Shown here in pieces: positions 17,739 to 27,168 of a stretch of DNA of 64,000 nucleotides. A program made the translations under genes and the position numbers. The DNA is from Bacteroides propionicigenes (GTDB taxonomy: Bacteria; Bacteroidota; Bacteroidia; Bacteroidales; Bacteroidaceae): contig NZ_JAHBBW010000016.1 of the NCBI RefSeq assembly GCF_018390535.1, positions 19,896 through 83,895 of the forward strand, in the 5' to 3' direction. The notes below the pieces were generated by a model. The model worked only from the letters and a program-made list of their open reading frames with translations, ran no database searches and had not been told where the DNA came from. The first letter of the stretch is position 1. Every line of letters starts with the position of its first letter.

Positions 17739-19907
17739 TTATTCGTAAACTAATTCTAAGTCGTCAAGCCACATGGTACTGCCTACCCCGCCGCTGAAAT
17801 AATCACCGTACTTGCTGGATGAAGCTACGATGATGATAGCCGTAGGTTTCCGGTTGGTGTAGCGATAGTCCACCGGAATGGTGAACTCTATCATCCCTTC
17901 GCCTTCGGTAGAAGAGGTGAAGTCCTTTTCACCGTAGCCTATGATATATTCACTGTTCACATCAAACAATTGCGCACTGTTGATATTCTTGAAATTGGTC
18001 TTGACGATTACCGGCCAAGTCTCGCCGCCATAGCTTTCGCCGGGCCAGTTGCCCAGTACAATGAAGATACTGCCTATGTCGGGGTCGCCGGTATTGATAT
18101 AGTCGCAATTGTTGTCGTTGTCTACCGTAGCGGATATATAGCGTACATAGCCATGTAGTGCTGTCGGGCGGGAATTGAACGGACGTCCCCAACCTATTAC
18201 TCCGTTTCCGGTAACACCATCCATTTTGGTTTCCAAATATTTTCCGGTAAATATGTTTCCTGCGGCAAACTGTCCGATACCCAACATACTGGCGAATTTG
18301 GACTCCAACTTGGCTGCATAGTTGCCGCTGTGTTTCACCGCATCGTCCGAGGTAGTGATGTCCACACTTGCTTTCTTGGAACCATGATTACCGGTATCCC
18401 AAAACATCGTTCCGCCGGACTCGAACACATAAGCCGGCTTGGAACCGTGCCAGTTCTCGAATCCCGAATTGGGAAGCTGCGCCGCCTTTTCGGTAGTGAA
18501 CTTGCAGACCACCGAGGATGCTTTCTCTCCCGCTACGGCTACGTACTCGTAGGTGGTGGCAACTTTCAGTCCGGTGACGGAAGCTGTCAGTTCTTTACCT
18601 GTCAGGGTTGCTTCTGTTTCCTCCCATGAGGACGAACCTACTGCCCGGTATCGGAATGTCAGCGGCTCGGCTGTTTCTTTCATCAAACCGCCTCGCAGGG
18701 TGGCTTTGGATGTCCATACTTCGCCTTCGAGAGCGTCTTTGGTCAGCACCGTTGCATCGGAAGCCGATATGGAGAGTAATCCTTCGTTGGTGCGTCCGCG
18801 GGCATCGGTGGCGTGTAGCACGATGTTGTATGTTCCTTCCTTGGCAGTGATTTGCTTCATCAAGTGGTCCGAGAAAGTTACCGTCATGGTTCCCATACCG
18901 CTACCTGCATTGTATACGGAGACGAATTCCAGCCCTTTGTCTTTCAGGCGTCCTCTTTCCATAGGCGTCAGTTTCATGAGATTCATTTGTGCAGGAAGTC
19001 CGCAGTCCGCCAATTGCCGGCACGACATGGAGAGCTCTTTCAGAAAGGCTGTGGTGGTTACGGTATATTCCAACTTTGTGCCTTGATTTATCTCGTAAAA
19101 AGCGGATGAAGTGATGTCAAAACCCACCCCTTGGAATATGGGACGCTGGTAGATTTGCACTTCTTCGGTTTCTGTTTTTATGGGTTCGGCATTGACGCTT
19201 ACCTGTACCATACCGCCGCCTACTTCGTATTCCGTAGGTACAAAGTTGAAAGAGAGATCGTAGCGGTAGGCGGATTTCACATCCTTAATGTTTTCTTCTT
19301 TGGTATAGTTCTTACCGTCGGGAGTGGTTGCTTCCAACTTCCAAGACAGAGTTCTGTCGTCTTCGGGCAACATATAGTATCCTATGGAATCTTTGCTCTC
19401 CGGCAGGTAATTTAATGTTCCGTCCACGCTGGAAACCGTGACTTTATAAGTCTGGAAAACGGATCTCAATACTTCATCGTACTTTACGGCAACTACTGTG
19501 TTGGCAATGCCGCAGGTCAGGTTGAGATTGGTTACTTCTCCGCTGTTGATGTCGAATGGCTTTGCTTCTCTGTAGAATTTGGTCTCGAAAGATGCAGGCA
19601 CCGAATCTCCGGCAATCACTTGGGCTGTATAACTTCCGGAAGAGAGGTAGAGTGCTCCGGGCACTTCGTTGACACCTGTATAGCGGCGTATCACTCCCTT
19701 GTCACTGAAAATGCTGATAGTACAATGTTGCTGTAAAGAGTCTTGCAGCTCATCGGACATCGCACGGGTAGTTACGCTTATCCGGTCGGTTACACCGACT
19801 TGCAGATGAAGTGTACCTTCTCCGTTCAGGATGTCTTTTTCCGTACAGGAGGTGAGGGCAATCACCGCTGCACATATTAAGCTGTATTTTATATATTTCC
19901 TTATCAT
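17739..19907 (-). CDS. DUF4493 + PCMD lipoprotein
   Basis: 722 residues. Lipobox LTSC (Cys21) followed by TEKDILNG. DUF4493 head with GTLHLQVG and T-T-R-A at 46-49, LTCGIANTVVAVKYDEVL near 135. A middle Ig-like region carries VLHATDARGRTNEGLLSI. An FN3-like part includes VTGLKVATTYEYVAVAG. The C-terminal PCMD domain begins PNSGFENWHGSKP and has FWDTGNHG, AAKLESK, AAGNIFTGKY, WGRPFNSRP and SSKYGDYFSGGVGSTMWLDDLELVYE. It is the longest complete example of the head-middle-PCMD layout in this operon. No enzymatic motif is visible. Confidence 0.87.
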   Translation of the reverse strand: MIRKYIKYSLICAAVIALTSCTEKDILNGEGTLHLQVGVTDRISVTTRAMSDELQDSLQQHCTISIFSDKGVIRRYTGVNEVPGALYLSSGSYTAQVIAGDSVPASFETKFYREAKPFDINSGEVTNLNLTCGIANTVVAVKYDEVLRSVFQTYKVTVSSVDGTLNYLPESKDSIGYYMLPEDDRTLSWKLEATTPDGKNYTKEENIKDVKSAYRYDLSFNFVPTEYEVGGGMVQVSVNAEPIKTETEEVQIYQRPIFQGVGFDITSSAFYEINQGTKLEYTVTTTAFLKELSMSCRQLADCGLPAQMNLMKLTPMERGRLKDKGLEFVSVYNAGSGMGTMTVTFSDHLMKQITAKEGTYNIVLHATDARGRTNEGLLSISASDATVLTKDALEGEVWTSKATLRGGLMKETAEPLTFRYRAVGSSSWEETEATLTGKELTASVTGLKVATTYEYVAVAGEKASSVVCKFTTEKAAQLPNSGFENWHGSKPAYVFESGGTMFWDTGNHGSKKASVDITTSDDAVKHSGNYAAKLESKFASMLGIGQFAAGNIFTGKYLETKMDGVTGNGVIGWGRPFNSRPTALHGYVRYISATVDNDNNCDYINTGDPDIGSIFIVLGNWPGESYGGETWPVIVKTNFKNINSAQLFDVNSEYIIGYGEKDFTSSTEGEGMIEFTIPVDYRYTNRKPTAIIIVASSSKYGDYFSGGVGSTMWLDDLELVYE

Positions 19908-19917
19908 CGAGCTTTAA

Positions 19918-21180
19918 TTAATTTACTTTTAAAGTCAATATGGCGGAGGCTGTTTTTCCCGTATTGTCCGTAACCTTCAGACTGAACTGGTGAGTACCGG
20001 AGAAACCGGCCAGCATACCTGTGAATCCGCTGATGTCAAAATCCATATCAGTCTTTCCGGTTACTTGGTCTCCGTAAGGTAAACCTAAGTTTTTGATAGT
20101 TCCTAATATGTTCTCTGCCGGATTTGCCAAGTCAAAGTCCGTGAGGTGCAAGTCGGCAATAGCTCCGGTAAAGTCCGAGCTGCTGGATGTGATGCCTACT
20201 TCCAGTTTCTGGATGCTGTTTGGCGCTGCGATTTTTACAACAACCGGATAAGGATTCTCCGGGGAAGTCTCTGCCGGAATGGTAATGCTTTGATTGATAT
20301 CGAAATCCTTACCCACGATAGTTGGTTGGGTCTGGTCGTCTGGCTCGTCCGGATCGGGATTATCGGGAATCAACTCTTCATCTTCCGGATCTATGGTGAT
20401 GTCTTTTTCAACAATATCGCAGGTGACGTCTATTTGTATATTAATACCTCCCATCTCTCCATTTTCGCCGTCACCCCCGCTGTTTTCTTTCATTGAATAT
20501 TTGATGATGCGCTCTTCTCCGGGTTGCACGTCGATGAATGCTTTGGACATCGTAACCTTTTCTCCGTTTACAGTCGCACTCAGGTCGGTTATCAGAATGT
20601 TTGTTTCGCCGATAGCTTTGAAATATCCTGCGCGTGTTTCATCTTTGGCATATTCCAGATGACCTTCTCCAAGAGAAACTCCCACTTTGGAATCCTCTCC
20701 GAGCAGGGCTTTAAGCTCATCGTCATACTCTATTCTAACTTTGATGTTGTTCAGGGAGCAAACCAACGCTTGCAGGTCGGTTACTGTATTCTCGGTTATT
20801 TCAAAATCTTGCTTGGCAAAATAATAGGGTTTCTCGAATTCAGCCGGCTGCACCTCGTGAGACATGGCAGTAATACTGTAATGGCTTACTTTGAGAGTGA
20901 ATATTTCGGGCATTTCGCTATACTTCCATTCTTGCACCATTTTTCCTTCTTTATCCTTATCGTAGATGCGGATAATGAAATCATTCGTACTGACAGCACG
21001 GGTTACGGTGGAAGTACTCTCGTCAACAGAAACTTGGAGGGCAGACAAACTTATTTGTCCTTCAGCGCGATTGTCTACTTCTTCAGTGACTTTTCCGCTA
21101 TTCCACGTTTCACGCTCGCATGAAGAGAATGCAAGTAATGTGAAAAACGCCAGGGTAAATATTGCTGTTAGATTCTTCAT
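19918..21180 (-). CDS. DUF4493 lipoprotein with Ig-like C-terminus
   Basis: 420 residues. Lipobox FSSC (Cys21), then ERETWNSG. The DUF4493 head has GQISLSALQVSV and V-T-R-A at 59-62. LVCSLNNIKVRIEYDDELKALLG matches the equivalent place in its neighbours. A strongly acidic, proline-rich linker (about 262-285, DPEDEELIPDNPDPDEP) leads to a cadherin/Ig-like domain with a FSLKVTDNTGKTASAIL ending. There is no PCMD domain. The same C-terminal fold occurs in the middle of the 839- and 722-residue neighbours, so domains appear shuffled among the operon members. Confidence 0.83.
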   Translation of the reverse strand: MKNLTAIFTLAFFTLLAFSSCERETWNSGKVTEEVDNRAEGQISLSALQVSVDESTSTVTRAVSTNDFIIRIYDKDKEGKMVQEWKYSEMPEIFTLKVSHYSITAMSHEVQPAEFEKPYYFAKQDFEITENTVTDLQALVCSLNNIKVRIEYDDELKALLGEDSKVGVSLGEGHLEYAKDETRAGYFKAIGETNILITDLSATVNGEKVTMSKAFIDVQPGEERIIKYSMKENSGGDGENGEMGGINIQIDVTCDIVEKDITIDPEDEELIPDNPDPDEPDDQTQPTIVGKDFDINQSITIPAETSPENPYPVVVKIAAPNSIQKLEVGITSSSSDFTGAIADLHLTDFDLANPAENILGTIKNLGLPYGDQVTGKTDMDFDISGFTGMLAGFSGTHQFSLKVTDNTGKTASAILTLKVN

Positions 21181-21198
21181 ATTTCGTTGTTTATTTCT

Positions 21199-23718
21199 TT
21201 AATATTCTAATGAGACATTGTCGATGGTTAATATATTGCCGATATGACGGGAGTCACCGTATCCGCTAAACATTCCGCTATTACCCACAACAGCTAATGT
21301 GGAGGGAGAGTCGGATGCGCTCGACAAGAACATAATTGTTATATATTTGGCTTTTTTTGCTTCTGTATAGTTTATGTTAATAGTACCGGGCAGGTAATTG
21401 TTGGTAGTTGTGGAAATGATCAGTTCTCCTTTACCTATTACCGTTCTATTCTCATCTTCTAAAACCACATACGCTTTTGCTGATTCTCCATTGTATGAAT
21501 AAAATGTATAATAGAAGTGAACGGCAGCCGGACGGGATTCAAATGAATGTCCCAAAGTTTCTGTTTGAGTCTTACGGTCGTATGTGCCGATAAATAATCT
21601 TCCTGCTGTTCTTTGGTCTGCATAGTTTACGCCGGTATCAGTTCCGGGTCCCCAGTTGTTTTTACCCCAACCGACTGTCGATAGCTCTACTGATACATTT
21701 CCATCGAAAGCTCCGGTATTTAAGCTCATTCCTTTATACGTGTTTAAATGCCAGCTTGCGGTGTGCATATTGGCAGCATTGGTTGGCACACTACCCGGAT
21801 ATGCGCCATAATACCATGATGCATCAGCCAACTCTTGGGTGGTCTTATCATTATATGTACTCCACCATCTGTCTGTATCTGTTGATTTGTAAGGATGGTA
21901 AGCATAGATAACTTGTCCGCCAATGGCTGAGCTTTTCTCCCATACTTTGTTTTCCGACCATTCTTCAAAATCGGAATTGGGTATTTGCAATTCTTCTTCC
22001 GTCTTGACAGAAATCTCATTGAGCACTTTGATTGTATTCGTTCCTTTGATGATTGCTTTGAATGTATAGTTAGTATTAGGTTCCAATCCGGTTACTTCAA
22101 TTGCTTCTTTTACCTTTTTTTGCGTTGGAGAAGACCATGCACCCGATTCTTTTTTGTACTCTAAGGTAATGTCATTTACGGTTTTGAGGTATTCGGTTGT
22201 TCCTTCCGTATCTCCTACTAAATATATGGTAGCTTTCTTTGCCCATACACTCCCTTCCGGAGAAGATAATGAACATGAGGATTCTCCAATTCCCACGGTT
22301 ACTATATTTTCTTTATCACCTGCGATGATTTTGATTTGTTGCGGGTCTTGTATTTCTTCGAACGGCAGGAAGATTTGATGCTTTTCTACATCACTTTCCA
22401 CTTTTGCAGGAGTGAGCGACTGCCAATATCCGTATGCTTGATATTGATACCGGACTTTGCTGATGTCTCCTTTTAGAGTTATGGTCAGCTGTATGGAGGT
22501 ACTTCCCCGCATGACGTTCATAGGCTGGGCCACATCAAAATCATTGGACAAGGATTTTATTTTGAGCACTAACGGTACTTCGCTCACTTTATTCAGCTTG
22601 TCTGTGGCAATAAGAGTAAAAGTACTTTCACTGTTCGCTTCAGAATAGGCTATATTAACCAATACTTTGGTAAAGTCCAGTATTGCCATCTTATCAATAT
22701 TGGCACTCAGTCCTTTGGTTGCCAACCCTAATCCTTGCATGGTGGCAAGAACACTCGGGTCGGGATTAGCTAAGTCTATTTCGTCGGGCCAGCCTTTTTC
22801 TATGAGGGAGGGCGAACGGGTTATCAGTATGCACTTGGCAATACCGCCACGTGCCGTCAACAGGGTGGACAGTTGCGATTTGGGTTCTGTCCATTCTATT
22901 AATTCCTGTGCCACTCCCGACTCAAATCCTGTTGGAGTGAAAAAAGGCGGATACGTATTCAGGGCTTCATCCGAGATATTGATAACTATCGGCTCTCTCT
23001 CCGTTTCTTCACTGAAAGATATGTTCAGTTCGGTTCCGCCCGCATTTACATCAAATTTGATACGATAATGTGTACGCGCTTTTGCATCTTCAATGGGAGA
23101 GGGCTCAAATGTTACCTTGTTTCCTTGTTGCTTGCTGCCTGTCATGTAAATGCTTACTTTTCCGGGCTTGACGTATGCCGCACGTGTTTCGCTCTTACTG
23201 AATGTAATGTCTGACCCTCCGGCCGGACGTATCTTAACGGAATAGTCGGTGAAGTATTTTTTGAAAGTTTCTGTATATTCAGTGGTGATTTTTACATTGG
23301 CGAGACGGCAAGTTACGGATACATCCGTGCTTTCACTTTTCTTGATAGAAAAGTCCTCTATCCCTTCATAATATGGAGCATCAAAACCTTGTGTCTCGAT
23401 GTTTCCATAAGCTGCCTTCAAGGTATAATTGCCGGCCGGTATCTCTGTGCCGTCTGTAAAGTCGGCATATTTATCCCATGAGAGTTTTATGCTATTATTC
23501 TGAAGAACTGCAATAGTGAAATTGTTTATATCGGGTTTTGTACCTTCATCAGTAGTTGCGCGTGTGATGGTACTTTCCACGCTTGTATCGGCTGCCAATC
23601 TTAGATTAAGCTTGCCTCGGTTTGATATTTGTTCGTCATCCTGTTCACATCCGGATAATATGAAACATATAGTTGCAAACAGGGTCAGAATAGTTGTGTA
23701 TTTTTTGCCCATTGACAA
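21199..23718 (-). CDS. DUF4493 + PCMD-like lipoprotein, first gene of operon
   Basis: 839 residues, the largest member. Lipobox LSGC (Cys24) followed by EQDDEQ, a strong surface-export signal. DUF4493 head with GKLNLRLAAD and T-I-T-R-A at 50-54. Two Ig-like middle domains (~270-480), FN3-like part ending GLEPNTNYTFKAII, and a PCMD-like C-terminus from PNSDFEEWSENKV to ILTIDNVSLEY. That terminal domain resembles the one in the 574-residue gene (both with a TGTYNKD/GTYDRKT motif) more than the canonical PCMD of the 722 and 529 genes. A -7 box at 23769..23762 gives the operon promoter. Confidence 0.85.
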   Translation of the reverse strand: MSMGKKYTTILTLFATICFILSGCEQDDEQISNRGKLNLRLAADTSVESTITRATTDEGTKPDINNFTIAVLQNNSIKLSWDKYADFTDGTEIPAGNYTLKAAYGNIETQGFDAPYYEGIEDFSIKKSESTDVSVTCRLANVKITTEYTETFKKYFTDYSVKIRPAGGSDITFSKSETRAAYVKPGKVSIYMTGSKQQGNKVTFEPSPIEDAKARTHYRIKFDVNAGGTELNISFSEETEREPIVINISDEALNTYPPFFTPTGFESGVAQELIEWTEPKSQLSTLLTARGGIAKCILITRSPSLIEKGWPDEIDLANPDPSVLATMQGLGLATKGLSANIDKMAILDFTKVLVNIAYSEANSESTFTLIATDKLNKVSEVPLVLKIKSLSNDFDVAQPMNVMRGSTSIQLTITLKGDISKVRYQYQAYGYWQSLTPAKVESDVEKHQIFLPFEEIQDPQQIKIIAGDKENIVTVGIGESSCSLSSPEGSVWAKKATIYLVGDTEGTTEYLKTVNDITLEYKKESGAWSSPTQKKVKEAIEVTGLEPNTNYTFKAIIKGTNTIKVLNEISVKTEEELQIPNSDFEEWSENKVWEKSSAIGGQVIYAYHPYKSTDTDRWWSTYNDKTTQELADASWYYGAYPGSVPTNAANMHTASWHLNTYKGMSLNTGAFDGNVSVELSTVGWGKNNWGPGTDTGVNYADQRTAGRLFIGTYDRKTQTETLGHSFESRPAAVHFYYTFYSYNGESAKAYVVLEDENRTVIGKGELIISTTTNNYLPGTININYTEAKKAKYITIMFLSSASDSPSTLAVVGNSGMFSGYGDSRHIGNILTIDNVSLEY

Positions 23719-23761
23719 TACTTAATTATCTTTTTTACCTATTAAAATCTAAAACTGGGGA

Positions 23762-23769
23762 CAAAGATA
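23762..23769 (-). promoter_or_regulatory. Promoter of the DUF4493/PCMD operon
   Basis: TATCTTTG on the minus strand, followed by TCCCC and an AT-rich leader of about 40 bases before the ATG at 23718. No second strong -7 box is seen in the short gaps of the eight-gene operon, so this is the likely sole start. Confidence 0.6.
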
Positions 23770-23825
23770 CTGTTTTTTGGCGATAAAATAGCCCTGTAAA
23801 GCCTTATTTTACAGCGATAAATGAA

Positions 23826-23850
23826 AAATGGGACATCATTTGTCCCATTT
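23826..23850 (-). terminator. Terminator after the PEP-binding protein gene
   Basis: AAATGGGACA, 5-base loop, TGTCCCATTT: a perfect 10-bp stem between the stop at 23910 and the next promoter at 23769. The flanking T-run on the minus strand comes from the TTTTTCAT side. Confidence 0.6.
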
Positions 23851-23909
23851 CCTGCAAAAAAAGAAAAGTTGTTTAAAGTGCTTTTTAGCTTATTTTTGAT
23901 TATGAATTG

Positions 23910-26879
23910 TTAGGGTTGGGGCAGTAATACCACTCCTTGTTTCTTCTTCCCGTCCATTTTGGCCGTTATCGGATGCTCGAAACGGACATGGCGCAAGTAT
24001 TTGGTCTCATGCACAGCAGGTTGTGCATTCAGGAAGTCTTGATTGTATACACCGTCGTTCATAAACGCATTAATCGTAAAATAGCCTACTCCAAAGGAAG
24101 TAAGGTTCTGGAAGAAGTGCGTTCCCTGACTGGGATCGACACGGTAATTCGTCAGTCCGGCTTCCACGATGATACGTGCGGCACTGATATGAGGCCATTT
24201 CACGGGAATACCCAACCAAGTATCACTGCTACCCCAACGTCCGGGGCCTATCAGAATATAATTCTTTCCTTCATTTAAGAATTGTTGGTTCAGCTTTTCT
24301 ATCTCCCAAGCAATTTCCTGATTGTGGGAGGCGCTGTAATCATCGGTCTTTACATAGATTACGTCCTGCAGTTCGTTCATGATGCCATGTCCCAGGGAGT
24401 TGTTGGAACGGAGCAGCAGGTTTTCATCGGGAATAGCCGTGAGGTCCTCATCGAGCATTTCCTTGCTGTCGACAATCGGACGGATTTGCAATAGGTAGAA
24501 TGTGCCGGTCTTGTCTTTTTCCCGGCTCATGGTAGCTGCGAATTCAATCTCTACAGGACGGCGCATCTCCTGTTGCCCGTATTTCAATGCCAATTGCAGA
24601 ATACGGGGCAGGGGGAATACATCATGTTGCAAGATGTTGGCAAAGGTGATGACTTTACGTCCGCCCGGATATAAACCGTCGCGGATAATCTGGTCGTACG
24701 GGTCGTAGGTGGAAGCTATGTAATTGAGCGAACCGTCTTTCTCGGCCTCTTTTACGTGCAACTTCAATAGGTTGAAGCCGTCGTCGATAGAGAAATCGTG
24801 ACCGGCATTACGCAAATCGAGGGCATAGAAACGTGTCTGGGTTTCTTTCAGCGCAATTTCCATTTCACTGGTTTGCAGCACCTGATTGGGGTGGTAGGGA
24901 GAGAAGCGGAGGGTCATGCCGCCATCTACGATATATTTACCTAAGCCGAGTGCCAGGTTGACAATGCCTTCTTCGGCTTTTTCGTCGCCGATAGGGTAGT
25001 AATTGAGCGAGCGTGCCACACCCGACATGGAAGGATAGTAACGGTCACCATATTGGTTGCCGACCACTTCTTGCAGGATAACGGCCATCTTCTCTTGGTC
25101 GATTACATTGCTTGTGGCCTGCATATAAGCCTTGGAGTCACGGAAATATACAGAGGCATAAACCCCCTTGATTGCATCACTGAGCATACGGAGCATTTCA
25201 TACTTGTCATCCAGGTAAGGAATCATATAAGTATTGTATATTCCGGCGAAAGGTTGGTAATGCGAATCTTCCAGCAGGGAGGAGGAACGGATGGCGATAG
25301 GCGATTTTACTACATCGAAGAAAGTAAAAAAGTCTTCAACCAGACGGTCGGGCAGCTTGGCTTTCAGGAAATAACGCAGAATCACATCATCGTCTGCGTC
25401 AGAGAGGGCTATCTGATACAGATTGTTGGTTTCCATGAACTCGTCGAATACATCTGTACAGAGCACTACGGTCTTGGGGATGGCAACACGGGCGTTCTCA
25501 AATTCTTCGAATTCGGGGTGGTGTTTCACCATGTTGTCGATGAATGCGAGGCCACGTCCTTTTCCGCCCAATGAACCGTCTCCGATGCGGGCGAAATTCG
25601 AGTAACGGTCGAAACGGTCACGTCTGAATACCGCTACCACTCCCTGGTTCTTCATCTTGCGGTACTTCACGATTGCCTCGAAGATGATTTTGCGATGGGC
25701 GTCTACGTCTTGCAGGCTGTTCCATGTAATGGGCTTCAGGAACTCGCCAATGGGGAACATGGCACGCGAATAGAGCCAGCGGCTCACATGGTTGCGGCTG
25801 ATATGGTACAGGAACGATTCTGCCGGTACTGCAAAGAGGATGTTCTGAAGTTCCTTCAGGTTTTTGACGCGGGCGATTTCTTCCAATGTGTCGGGGTTGC
25901 GGAAGATGAAGTCGCCGAAACCGAAATTATCCGATACGATACGGCGTAAGTCCACGTCCATCTTCTTGGAATTCTTGTCGATGAAAGACGCATCGTATTT
26001 GGCGGCATACAATACGTTTTCCGATTCGGAAGATTGTATAATCAACGGGACAAACGGGTCTTCCTTGCGTATGGCGGCACATAACTTTATACCTGCAAGC
26101 GCGTCTTTTTCACCACGCTCTATGCGGGGAAAACGAACGTCTGTGATAACTCCCAAAATGTTGTTCTTGTATTTTTCGTATATGCCGATTGCTTCATTAT
26201 AAGTACGTGCAAGGACTATTTTAGGGCGTCCTCTCATGCGGAGCGTACGTTGGTGGGCGTTCAGGGCTTCGGTAGAGAATTCCTGACTCTGTTTTAATAC
26301 GAATTTATAGAGGTTGGGCAGGATGGAGGAGTAGAAGCGGATGCCGTCTTCTACCAGAAGGATGATTTGCACACCGACTTCGCTGACATCATGCTCCAGA
26401 TTCATTTTGTCCTCAATCAGTTTGATGATAGACACCAACAAGTCAGTATTGCCCAACCAGCAGAAGATGTATTCGAACGGACTGAGGTCTTCATTGGCAA
26501 TGCGTTTGGTGATGCCATGACTGAACGGGGTCAGAATTACCATGGGAATATGCTCGTATTGTCCTTTGATATTTCGTGCCACATCAAACCCTTCATTGTC
26601 TCCTGTTCCGGGCATACATATAATAAGATCGTAGGGCATGGAAGACAGTTGCGCCAATGCCTCCTCGCAAGTGGATACCTGCGTGAAACGTGGCGGATAG
26701 CGCAAGGAGAGCGAGGTGTATTCATTGAAGATTTTTTCGTCGATACGTCCGTCGTCTTCCAGCATGAAAGCGTCATAAGGGTTGGCGATTAAAAGCACAT
26801 TGAAGATACGTCGTGTCATGAGGTTGGCAAACTGCGTATCTTTGAAATATAGCTGGTTCAATTTAAACTTACTAAGCAT
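23910..26879 (-). CDS. PEP/pyruvate-binding protein with two receiver-like domains
   Basis: 989 residues. Residues ~25-160 look like a degenerate response-regulator receiver: the strand that should end in the phospho-Asp reads LIICMPGT, with Cys88 there. Residues ~170-315 are a second receiver that keeps the key residues: E177-D178 (LLVEDG), D247 (GVITDVRF), a Ser/Thr-rich QSSES and K302 (FIDKNS). From ~430 there is a PPDK_N/PEP-synthase ATP-grasp domain (DGSLGGKGRGLAFI, IAIRSSSLLEDS, EFAATMSR, LLQIRPIVD). The family's swivelling phosphohistidine domain and PEP-binding TIM barrel are missing; instead a ~150-residue tail with IGPGRWGSSD follows. The usual dikinase reaction therefore seems impossible in this chain alone. 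Confidence 0.85.
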   Translation of the reverse strand: MLSKFKLNQLYFKDTQFANLMTRRIFNVLLIANPYDAFMLEDDGRIDEKIFNEYTSLSLRYPPRFTQVSTCEEALAQLSSMPYDLIICMPGTGDNEGFDVARNIKGQYEHIPMVILTPFSHGITKRIANEDLSPFEYIFCWLGNTDLLVSIIKLIEDKMNLEHDVSEVGVQIILLVEDGIRFYSSILPNLYKFVLKQSQEFSTEALNAHQRTLRMRGRPKIVLARTYNEAIGIYEKYKNNILGVITDVRFPRIERGEKDALAGIKLCAAIRKEDPFVPLIIQSSESENVLYAAKYDASFIDKNSKKMDVDLRRIVSDNFGFGDFIFRNPDTLEEIARVKNLKELQNILFAVPAESFLYHISRNHVSRWLYSRAMFPIGEFLKPITWNSLQDVDAHRKIIFEAIVKYRKMKNQGVVAVFRRDRFDRYSNFARIGDGSLGGKGRGLAFIDNMVKHHPEFEEFENARVAIPKTVVLCTDVFDEFMETNNLYQIALSDADDDVILRYFLKAKLPDRLVEDFFTFFDVVKSPIAIRSSSLLEDSHYQPFAGIYNTYMIPYLDDKYEMLRMLSDAIKGVYASVYFRDSKAYMQATSNVIDQEKMAVILQEVVGNQYGDRYYPSMSGVARSLNYYPIGDEKAEEGIVNLALGLGKYIVDGGMTLRFSPYHPNQVLQTSEMEIALKETQTRFYALDLRNAGHDFSIDDGFNLLKLHVKEAEKDGSLNYIASTYDPYDQIIRDGLYPGGRKVITFANILQHDVFPLPRILQLALKYGQQEMRRPVEIEFAATMSREKDKTGTFYLLQIRPIVDSKEMLDEDLTAIPDENLLLRSNNSLGHGIMNELQDVIYVKTDDYSASHNQEIAWEIEKLNQQFLNEGKNYILIGPGRWGSSDTWLGIPVKWPHISAARIIVEAGLTNYRVDPSQGTHFFQNLTSFGVGYFTINAFMNDGVYNQDFLNAQPAVHETKYLRHVRFEHPITAKMDGKKKQGVVLLPQP

Positions 26880-26908
26880 GGATTCTCATGGTTTATTAGT
26901 TCGGAGGA

Positions 26909-26916
26909 CAAAAGTA
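26909..26916 (-). promoter_or_regulatory. -7 box of the PEP-binding protein gene
   Basis: TACTTTTG on the minus strand, 30 bases before the ATG at 26879. The rest of the 289-base divergent gap up to 27168 is AT-rich and holds the glutamate dehydrogenase promoter. Confidence 0.55.
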
Positions 26917-27088
26917 GCAATTAAAATGAAGAATGAAGAATGGGGAAGAAAGATTTGCTTTGGCAATGTATTTGCATAGGACAGCTTAATTCCGGTTTTC
27001 TCATTATTTATATTCTATGAAATCTGACGTTTTATTATTATTTAATCAAAATATTGCTGCAATGCTTAGGCGTTTTGAAAAGTTTTCC

Positions 27089-27096
27089 TATATTTG
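27089..27096 (+). promoter_or_regulatory. -7 box of the first glutamate dehydrogenase gene
   Basis: TATATTTG with a ~70-base leader to the ATG at 27169. The leader contains the short GTTAACTAAC motif. Confidence 0.5.
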
Positions 27097-27168
27097 CAGT
27101 GTTGTTTGTTGACATTTTGCTCAAAACAGCGTTAACTAACGAGGTAAGAACCTTTAAAACGTAATATT

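Noticed and set aside
11988..23718. Calling the operon a polysaccharide utilisation locus
   Set aside because: No SusC, SusD, glycosidase, sulfatase or hybrid two-component system. The barrels are far too short for TonB-dependent receptors.
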